Source of the DNA: Candidatus Zixiibacteriota bacterium | GTDB taxonomy: Bacteria > Zixibacteria > MSB-5A5 > GN15 > FEB-12 | Direction: 5' to 3' | Length of the DNA stretch: 5,069 bases | NCBI GenBank assembly: GCA_003641405.1 | Contig: QNAF01000208.1 | Coordinates: forward strand, 1-5,069 | Part shown: in pieces, positions 1 to 5,069 of the stretch | How the letters are laid out: every line of letters starts with the position of its first letter | How positions within the stretch are numbered: the stretch's first letter is position 1 | The notes under the pieces: model-generated | Told to the model about the DNA's origin: nothing | Database searches by the model: none | Seen by the model: only the letters and a program-made list of their open reading frames with translations | Position numbers and translations under genes: made by a program

Positions 1-2829
1 ACGGTTATCACCGGAAGGTGAGTGATCATCGGAAGGATCACCGCCAATGCCGTTACAGGTGGTCATCTCCCACTCGCCGTCACCACCAAGGCCGGTCCAA
101 CCCTGATCCCACGAGAAATCGTCACCAAAGATCACTACCCGGTCACCGATTGTAATACTGAAACTCAGATTGGTCGTGTAAGCTCCTGATGTTACCGCAA
201 GATCAGCCATCACCAGGTAACCCATCGGAGTGGATTCATCTGCAGTAACCTGGTAAGTATCGCCTGAATTATTGCCTGAGGTCGAAGAAACGATATCGCC
301 AAAGTAACCGGAACCGTCGTCAACCGTCAGGTTGATATCAGTCGCCGAAAGAGTCGCGCTTGTTGCAAAGGCTGTCGCTGAACCCGTGTTCTCCAGAGTT
401 ACGGTCAGAATGGCCGTCTCACCAGGATCAAGCATACCGTTGTCGTTGCCGCCAATGGCGTCGTCTACGACCACCGAAAGGTAAGCGATATCCGGTGCGT
501 GCACCGGAACGCTGAACGTGCCGGTCCAGGTGTCACGAGCAGTGCCCGTAACTTCCAGATCAAACAGAATCATGTGATCGTCGGGACAATTATTTGCAAC
601 GTCAAAGGCAAAACCATCAGCGATATAGGAAGTACCAAAATTGCCAAGGATCGTGCCGTAGGCTTCGGTGCCATCGGTGATTATCACATAGCTGTCTAAT
701 GTCGTGATCGTGGCGTTGACATCAAGGGCATCATCCGGGCCAACGTTCTGAAGCTGAAGGCCCAGAAGAATTGACTCACCATTGTCAACCAGACCGTTGT
801 TGTTACCCGAAGCATCATTGATGTCATGGTAGTCATAAACTACATACGGACCGGAAGGAGAAATTACCTGGATGCCGGTCTGAAATGTGGCCGCATTAAA
901 AGCAGTCACCGTCAAGGTCACGGTTTCGCCAACTGGTGGCGTGGCTCCAAGCGGAATCGTCGCGAAACCGGTCGCATCGGTCCACGCAGAACCGTACAAA
1001 ATGCCATTGTGGTAAATAGCACAGAGGGCGCCTTCAACACCGGAGACCGTCACGTTGAAAGATGTGGCCGTGAAGAGCATTATGGCGTCATGAATCACAA
1101 TCAGCGGTGCCGGTGTGTCTGTACGTAGTTGAATGGAGGGATCGCCCAGGAGCGTCCAGGCCCTTGATTCGCTAACGCCCGTTGACCCGTTTAACTCAAT
1201 CATCTTAGATGAACCATTGTAGCAAAGGCCACCGATAGATGTCTTGGCCTCAGCACAGTAAAGATCAACGATTTCATCCTGACAGTCCATCGGCGGAGAC
1301 CAGCCCTGAGAAATGATAGATCCATAACCGGCTACGCCACCGGTGGGCTCGCCATTCACATTGTTTGTCGAGCGCTGCCATGCTTCACCGAAACAGTAGC
1401 GATCGTAAAACTGACTCACGTTGCAGGCAACATGAACGACGAACGGAAGCATATTGTCGTTCTGCAGAGCTTCGACATCGCCTGTACCGAATCCCGTAGT
1501 GCTCCAACCGCTGGGAGCACCGTGTCCGGTATAGTTGACAACCGTGCGGCCATCCTGCAGAGCGTTGGTTACATCGCCGGAGGTGGCTCCCAGGTGTTCG
1601 TAAAGGCGATCCACCTCAGTATATGTGAAAGCCAGCAGATCGTCCCTGATTAGGTCCTCATGTTCCCAGTCATGCTCGCCGCCCTGACCCGTATTGGGGT
1701 CATTCGAACCGACACCAATAGCCTTGTGGAACCAGTCGCCAGCAATAGGATTCAACTCATACTCCACTGAGCGTTCCACCTGGGTAATTACATCGCCAGA
1801 GGTCTCAGCAGAGAATCGGCCGAGGAAAATGTCAATATAGTCATCCGAACCAGCCACCTTTCCGTAGACGGGATCGGAGTTACCGGAGCCATCCGGTTTG
1901 TTGACCTCGTTGTGATCACCCACCAGCAGCACAAATACAATGTTCGTGGTGTCGTAGAAGTCTTGAATGAAGGCAGTAATATCCGCGGAGTTGTTACCAA
2001 TTTCCGAAACATTCACCATTGTTGTCTTGATGCCCTTTTGCATCTTCCACTCTACCAACGGCGCCATTTCATCGGCAAAATCGTCGTGAGTGATAATCAG
2101 CAAATCTCCTAACTCACTGGCCGAAGTATACTTCGACCGAGAGGACGCGTAGTTGATAAAACGACGCTCATACAACAGATCAAAGTCCTTGGCAAGCATT
2201 TCGTCGCGTTTGCTGTCTCTCAGGACATTAACCAGACCGGGGCCGTCAGAGGTAACCTCGACTGTCACCGAAGTGTAGACGCGGAGTACCTGGCTGGACG
2301 GGTTGTACTGGAATGCGTTCAGCTCGATCACCGTGCCACGGTAGTCACGCTGGATGAACGGCTCCCTTAGTGTTGCCAGATCGGACGGGTACCACTCATC
2401 AGTCTGATAAACGGCTCCAAATTCGTAAGGAACACTCTGAGGATCAATGTTACGCATCAGGTTACCCTTTGAGGGAGCTACCGGAGTCCTCGGAATGTCA
2501 ACATACTCAGATGAGAGTACGGCAATTTTCATGTGCGCATCATCGGGGATAATAATACTGCGGCAGAGGCGCGGCAGAGACGGCTCTTTGGCGTTGAGCA
2601 GTACATGCTCTTTGTTGCAGCTTATTTCATAGTAGGTATTCCCGTTGATATCGACAGCGCTTTGTTCAAAGGCGCCAACTTCGAACCGGACCACTGTCCG
2701 GGAGTCATCGGATTCCAGAACGATTGCATTGGCATCGCCCGGAACCATCCCCAATTCCACTCTCTCGGCAGAGACAAATGTCGCCGCAAAGAGAACCAGA
2801 ATGGTAATCATTAGCAGAGTGCTTCGCAT
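1..2829 (-). CDS. Secreted gingipain-type cysteine peptidase (family C25), 3' end beyond window
   Basis: An uninterrupted frame of 943 codons starts at ATG 2829 and leaves the window at base 1 without a stop. The start is fixed by GAGGAAGG 7 bases upstream and by the signal peptide that follows (residues 1-21, cleavage likely after VSA). Residues 22 to about 230 resemble the C25 propeptide; about 240-570 form the caspase-like catalytic domain. The His is H436 in NYTGHG and the Cys is C469 in VHVACN, 33 residues apart as in gingipain RgpB (His211, Cys244). D377 and E385, in an acidic stretch, may supply the third catalytic residue. An Ig-like domain (about 574-662) resembles the one after gingipain catalytic domains. 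Two related beta-sandwich modules follow (about 664-775 and 781-890), then the start of another module. The protein should be exported and perhaps activated by propeptide removal. Substrate specificity cannot be read. No sorting domain is visible because the C-terminus is missing. Confidence 0.92.
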   Translation of the reverse strand, partial: MRSTLLMITILVLFAATFVSAERVELGMVPGDANAIVLESDDSRTVVRFEVGAFEQSAVDINGNTYYEISCNKEHVLLNAKEPSLPRLCRSIIIPDDAHMKIAVLSSEYVDIPRTPVAPSKGNLMRNIDPQSVPYEFGAVYQTDEWYPSDLATLREPFIQRDYRGTVIELNAFQYNPSSQVLRVYTSVTVEVTSDGPGLVNVLRDSKRDEMLAKDFDLLYERRFINYASSRSKYTSASELGDLLIITHDDFADEMAPLVEWKMQKGIKTTMVNVSEIGNNSADITAFIQDFYDTTNIVFVLLVGDHNEVNKPDGSGNSDPVYGKVAGSDDYIDIFLGRFSAETSGDVITQVERSVEYELNPIAGDWFHKAIGVGSNDPNTGQGGEHDWEHEDLIRDDLLAFTYTEVDRLYEHLGATSGDVTNALQDGRTVVNYTGHGAPSGWSTTGFGTGDVEALQNDNMLPFVVHVACNVSQFYDRYCFGEAWQRSTNNVNGEPTGGVAGYGSIISQGWSPPMDCQDEIVDLYCAEAKTSIGGLCYNGSSKMIELNGSTGVSESRAWTLLGDPSIQLRTDTPAPLIVIHDAIMLFTATSFNVTVSGVEGALCAIYHNGILYGSAWTDATGFATIPLGATPPVGETVTLTVTAFNAATFQTGIQVISPSGPYVVYDYHDINDASGNNNGLVDNGESILLGLQLQNVGPDDALDVNATITTLDSYVIITDGTEAYGTILGNFGTSYIADGFAFDVANNCPDDHMILFDLEVTGTARDTWTGTFSVPVHAPDIAYLSVVVDDAIGGNDNGMLDPGETAILTVTLENTGSATAFATSATLSATDINLTVDDGSGYFGDIVSSTSGNNSGDTYQVTADESTPMGYLVMADLAVTSGAYTTNLSFSITIGDRVVIFGDDFSWDQGWTGLGGDGEWEMTTCNGIGGDPSDDHSPSGDNR

Positions 2830-2836
2830 GAAGAGT

Positions 2837-2844
2837 CCTTCCTC
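2837..2844 (-). promoter_or_regulatory. Ribosome binding site of the C25 peptidase gene
   Basis: On the minus strand GAGGAAGG lies 7 bases before ATG 2829, a near-ideal Shine-Dalgarno sequence and spacing that decides the start. It overlaps a small possible hairpin with arms AAGAG (2842-2846) and CTCTT (2831-2835). That hairpin would place part of the site in a 6-base loop; the 5-bp stem is weak and may be chance. Confidence 0.8.
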
Positions 2845-2890
2845 TTAAGTATGAGATCAGTGTTACTCGCAAGTACTACGTTTGGTGAAA

Positions 2891-2917
2891 GAGATATCAC
2901 AGCATCGGTGACATCCC
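2891..2917 (-). promoter_or_regulatory. Leader hairpin in the predicted 5' UTR of the C25 gene
   Basis: In the minus-strand transcript, arms GGGAUGUCAC (2908-2917) and GUGAUAUCUC (2891-2900) form a 10-bp stem with two G-U pairs and a 7-base loop. On the plus strand the two G-U pairs become A-C mismatches, so the fold favours the transcript running into the peptidase gene. It lies just downstream of the candidate promoter and could stabilise or modulate the mRNA. There is no U-run directly after it that would make it a clear terminator. Confidence 0.4.
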
Positions 2918-2931
2918 ATACATAATATTAC

Positions 2932-2959
2932 AATATAGCGTTTTCCGGGGGTTTTCCAA
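2932..2959 (-). promoter_or_regulatory. Candidate sigma70-like promoter for the C25 peptidase gene
   Basis: Reading the minus strand, TTGGAA (2954-2959, 4 of 6 to the -35 consensus) is followed after 16 bases by TATATT (2932-2937, 5 of 6 to the -10 consensus), in an AT-rich stretch. It would give a leader of about 95 bases. If the host uses a Bacteroidota-type primary sigma factor, the TATATTGT stretch could serve as its -7 element instead. This is a pattern match only. Confidence 0.4.
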
Positions 2960-3146
2960 GATAATAATGTGTCAAATTCTATCTAATTCCCGGATAATCA
3001 ACTGTGCGCAAATCCGGCCTTTGACAAATCCTAACTTTCAAGGAGTCTGACTACAAAACACCGGTTATTGGCACAAGTGGTTGCACTGCTGATGCTTAGC
3101 TGATACCCAGCATGACCGATGCCGCTGGTCCACTATCATGCTATTC

Positions 3147-3163
3147 GGGGCATAGTTAGCCCC
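3147..3163 (-). other. Short inverted repeat after the OmpA-family gene, weak terminator candidate
   Basis: Arms GGGGC and GCCCC enclose a 7-base loop, 23 bases past the stop codon of the OmpA-family gene. In the minus transcript one extra U-G pair can be added. No U-tract follows in the transcript, so an intrinsic terminator is not established. Confidence 0.25.
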
Positions 3164-3186
3164 ATATTGCGCAGTTTTTGCGACGA

Positions 3187-4743
3187 TTATCTCATGATGA
3201 TGATGTCAATACGCCGGTTCTTAGCCCGACCGTCAGTAGTCTGGTTCGAGGCAACCGGCCGGTCAGCACCGAAACCGATCGAGCTTATCCGACCAGCGGG
3301 GATCAGCAAGCTCTGGCGCAAGTACTGCATCACGGCATAGGCACGCTTCTCCGAGAGAGTCACGTTCCCGGCCGCGTCCCCGGATGCATCGGTGTGACCT
3401 TCGATGCTTAGCTTGGAATCCGGGAACATCTGGATAACCTCCTCGACCTTTTTGAGCAGTGGGATATGTTCATCCTTGATATCATGTTTGCCGATATCGA
3501 ATGACAGTCCGCTGAGTCGTAAGACAATGTCATTTGAGGAGTTAAACAGAATTTCCCCCTCTGAAGGGTTGAGCATTTTCTTGGCTCTCTTGAACTTCTC
3601 TTCCTGGTCCACACGGTCCTGAAGCTCCGAAGACATAGCATCATGCTCCTGCGACAACTCCGACAACTCTGCCTGACTTACCTGCATCTGCTCTGCAAGA
3701 TTGCTTTTTTCGACGAGGAGGTCGGATATTCGACGGTCGATATCCTGTGCCAAAGTTACTGGGTCGTCGCCCGACGGCGTGACTTTAAGCTTGGCCAGAG
3801 ACGCCCTAAGCTGGCCTGAGAGCGTAAGTCTGAGATTCTCCAGATCGGCGTCCAACTGCTGTTTCTCAGCCTTGATGCTGTTGATGTAGTTAATAAGCGT
3901 GTCGGCAGCCGCCAGAGGACCGTCATCAAACGGCAAAAACTCAAGATCGATAGCCTCTCCCACTCGGTTCATCTGGATCTCATAGACCAGAATGAGCTTT
4001 TCCCATGCCTGGTCGTTACGCTTGAGGGAACGCACCGACAGTCCGATATTTGACGCGTGCCGGGCCTCGTATTCTGCCCGCTCGGCTTTCACGATCGCCT
4101 CTTCGCGGTTGTAGCGGTCGGCGACAACAATGGCATCGGCTTTCTCACGGACAGTACGAGCTTTATCGAGAGTGGACAGCGCGAACTTACCGGCATCATC
4201 GGCCAGAGCTTTTTCAATCAACCGGTCGGCCATACCGAGGATATCCGCCCGGATTGCCTCGAGTTCGGCGATGTCGAACAGCGGCGACGATTTGTCCGCC
4301 TCTTTAAGCGCCGATTTGACGTTACCGGATTCCACTTTAGCGGTAGCTTTGATGAACTGTAACTCGGCTTTCTGATACAGCTCCGGTACAAGGTTATGTG
4401 CCCCGGCTTCCCTGGCCTTGTTGCGTGGCGGCAAGTATTCCTGAAGAGACAGCTTGCAGACATCAGTAGCTTTGATCGCATTTCCAGCCAGTTCACGAGA
4501 TTCCGAAACGTACCTGTCAATTGACTTTTGTTTCTTGTTCAGTTGGACTGCTTCGCCCGACTGTTCGAACCGCCTCTGGGCTTTCTTCCACATACTGGGA
4601 GCAAAAACATCCGCTTCCATCACTTTGGCGGAATCCATAATCCGGGTTAGTTCGTCATATCCTGATGTATCCACGGCCAGACATGGACTACCTGCTAACA
4701 GCACAGCGCAAAGTCCAAGCAATGTTATCTGAGTTCTTATCAT
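3187..4743 (-). CDS. OmpA-family envelope protein with N-terminal helical repeats
   Basis: The 518-residue product starts with a type I signal peptide (residues 1-23, cleavage after CLA). Residues about 34-230 are alanine- and charge-rich helices with two clear and one weaker repeat of roughly 70 residues resembling DUF4398 (for example APSMWKKA at 48 and VPELYQKA at 119). Predicted coiled-coil segments cover about 284-320 and 333-390. Residues about 396-518 are an OmpA C-terminal domain: GHTDASG at 449 with D452, LSEKRA with R467, and TDGRAKNRRID near the end. In this family the Asp and Arg bind diaminopimelate of peptidoglycan. The likely role is tethering the outer membrane or an envelope complex to the cell wall; there is no N-terminal porin barrel. 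ATG 4743 is preferred over an in-frame ATG at 4779 because AGAGAGGA lies 7 bases upstream and the signal peptide begins there. Cysteine 21 is not in a good lipobox, so a lipoprotein is unlikely. Confidence 0.93.
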   Translation of the reverse strand: MIRTQITLLGLCAVLLAGSPCLAVDTSGYDELTRIMDSAKVMEADVFAPSMWKKAQRRFEQSGEAVQLNKKQKSIDRYVSESRELAGNAIKATDVCKLSLQEYLPPRNKAREAGAHNLVPELYQKAELQFIKATAKVESGNVKSALKEADKSSPLFDIAELEAIRADILGMADRLIEKALADDAGKFALSTLDKARTVREKADAIVVADRYNREEAIVKAERAEYEARHASNIGLSVRSLKRNDQAWEKLILVYEIQMNRVGEAIDLEFLPFDDGPLAAADTLINYINSIKAEKQQLDADLENLRLTLSGQLRASLAKLKVTPSGDDPVTLAQDIDRRISDLLVEKSNLAEQMQVSQAELSELSQEHDAMSSELQDRVDQEEKFKRAKKMLNPSEGEILFNSSNDIVLRLSGLSFDIGKHDIKDEHIPLLKKVEEVIQMFPDSKLSIEGHTDASGDAAGNVTLSEKRAYAVMQYLRQSLLIPAGRISSIGFGADRPVASNQTTDGRAKNRRIDIIIMR

Positions 4744-4750
4744 GATAGAA

Positions 4751-4758
4751 TCCTCTCT
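4751..4758 (-). promoter_or_regulatory. Ribosome binding site of the OmpA-family gene
   Basis: On the minus strand AGAGAGGA lies 7 bases before ATG 4743. No comparable site precedes the in-frame ATG at 4779, so this site selects the shorter product, which begins directly with its signal peptide. Confidence 0.8.
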
Positions 4759-4882
4759 GCTTGTAATAATCCCATTCAATAGTCAACCTAAACTGCGACG
4801 TACTGTGGTGGCAACAAAAAGAACCAACAGGGCGGCTGGAGCTTGTTGAAAAACTGGTATCTCCGGAACGTTAGCCTTGTAG

Positions 4883-4906
4883 GGCGGATCCGTCTTCGAA
4901 TCCGCC
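4883..4906. repeat. REP-like palindrome GGCGGAT/ATCCGCC
   Basis: A perfect 7-bp stem (4883-4889 with 4900-4906) encloses a 10-base loop. It lies between the two copies of the GGCGGCTGG/TGTTGAAAAA direct repeat. The form is like small intergenic extragenic palindromes; a terminator role is not supported because no T-run follows on either strand. Confidence 0.5.
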
Positions 4907-5000
4907 TCCCCAAAAGACCCGGCGGCTGGTCTGGTGGCCCACCCTGTGGGGCCTGTTGAAAAAGTCACTACTTCCAAATGTTCATACTCGAGCGGCGGTG

Positions 5001-5024
5001 CTGCCAGGTGTCCCTGCCTGGCAG
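5001..5024. repeat. Hairpin repeat, copy 1
   Basis: Perfect 8-bp arms CTGCCAGG and CCTGGCAG enclose the loop TGTCCCTG. It is closely related to the hairpin at 5042-5067 read on the opposite strand: the inner 16 bases match at 15 positions, counting the loop and the inner stem. Confidence 0.65.
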
Positions 5025-5041
5025 TCGGGGGAATCCGGAGG

Positions 5042-5067
5042 GGCGTCAGGCAGAGACACCTGACGCC
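5042..5067. repeat. Hairpin repeat, copy 2 (opposite orientation)
   Basis: Perfect 9-bp arms GGCGTCAGG and CCTGACGCC enclose the loop CAGAGACA. Read on the minus strand the loop is TGTCTCTG, one base different from the loop of copy 1. The stem differs from copy 1 at three positions, each matched by a compensating change in the other arm. Confidence 0.65.
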
Positions 5068-5069
5068 AC

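Larger units (their letters stand above)
2830..3186. other. Intergenic region between the two genes (357 bases)
   Basis: No coding frame with a credible start and ribosome binding site was found. The left part holds the candidate promoter, leader hairpin and ribosome binding site of the C25 peptidase gene. The right part holds only the short GGGGC/GCCCC inverted repeat and otherwise nothing recognisable. A TTGACA at 2970-2975 (minus strand) has no matching -10 at the normal distance. Confidence 0.6.
4831..5067. repeat. Intergenic cluster of short direct repeats and palindromes
   Basis: This stretch upstream of the OmpA-family gene has no convincing gene. It contains GGCGGCTGG twice (4831-4839, 4921-4929), GC(T/C)TGTTGAAAAA twice (4841-4853, 4951-4963), a GGCGGAT/ATCCGCC palindrome, an imperfect GGCCCAC/GTGGGGCC palindrome (4936-4953) and two strong hairpins at the right end. 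The paired order of GGCGGCTGG then TGTTGAAAAA in both copies suggests a duplicated unit, with about 20 extra bases carrying the GGCCCAC palindrome in the second copy. This looks like a region that collects dispersed palindromic repeats; without the genome it is not known whether they recur elsewhere. Confidence 0.6.

Noticed and set aside
499..2814. Several short plus-strand frames opposite the peptidase gene
   Set aside because: They have no ribosome binding sites or recognisable domains and lie antisense to a long coding frame with signal peptide and catalytic motifs.
2970..2975. Perfect TTGACA on the minus strand
   Set aside because: The bases at the -10 distance are a C-run, so it does not make a promoter with a normal spacer.
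3119..4732. Short frames on both strands overlapping the OmpA-family gene
   Set aside because: They lie wholly or mainly within a well-supported gene in other frames, with no independent start signals or protein features.
4675..4743. Lipoprotein signal in the OmpA-family protein
   Set aside because: The residues before Cys21 are GSP, which does not fit the lipobox, while CLA followed by V is a normal type I cleavage site.
4744..4779. Upstream in-frame ATG at 4779 as start of the OmpA-family gene
   Set aside because: No Shine-Dalgarno precedes it, it would add 12 residues in front of a normal signal peptide, and ATG 4743 has an AGAGAGGA at ideal spacing.
4764..4789. TTGACT on the minus strand as -35 of an OmpA-gene promoter
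   Set aside because: No acceptable -10 hexamer lies 16-18 bases downstream; the nearby AT-rich stretch is too close.
4883..4913. tRNA-like 3' end, from TTCGAATCC and a following CCCCA
   Set aside because: The bases around TTCGAAT do not form a 5-bp T-arm, and no acceptor, D-arm or anticodon arm can be assembled upstream.
4783..4977. Possible 64-residue minus-strand ORF
   Set aside because: It runs through the intergenic palindromes and direct repeats, has no good ribosome binding site, and its composition reflects translated repeats (for example FQQAP from the TGTTGAAAAA motif).

Overview
The window looks like chromosomal DNA from an environmental, Gram-negative bacterium. The best guess is a member of the FCB superphylum or a related uncultured lineage (Zixibacteria-, Cloacimonadota- or Marinimicrobia-like). 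That rests on three things: a large secreted gingipain-type (C25) peptidase followed by tandem extracellular beta-sandwich modules, an OmpA-family envelope protein with a helical repeat N-terminus, and an intergenic tract rich in short palindromic repeats. The phylum is inference; the outer-membrane lifestyle is well supported by the OmpA-type peptidoglycan-binding domain.

Layout: both real genes lie on the minus strand. From right to left, 4744-5069 is non-coding. It holds a cluster of hairpins and short direct repeats (4831-5067) and, next to the gene, the ribosome binding site of the OmpA-family gene (4743-3187, 518 aa). A 357-base spacer (2830-3186) follows, with a candidate promoter, a hairpin in the predicted leader and a strong ribosome binding site. 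Next comes a long open frame (2829 to the left edge, 943 codons, no stop in the window). It encodes the N-terminal and catalytic part of a C25 cysteine peptidase, and its C-terminus lies outside the window.

Both products carry signal peptides and should act outside the cytoplasm: the OmpA-like protein in the periplasm or outer membrane anchored to peptidoglycan, the peptidase at the surface or outside the cell. The size of the spacer and the candidate promoter in it suggest the two genes are transcribed separately rather than as a tight operon, so a shared function is not implied by the layout. No mobile-element gene, tRNA, rRNA or CRISPR array was seen. Nothing here amounts to a clearly new system. 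The most notable items are the repeat architecture of the two proteins and a pair of oppositely oriented hairpins whose stems differ by compensatory base changes.
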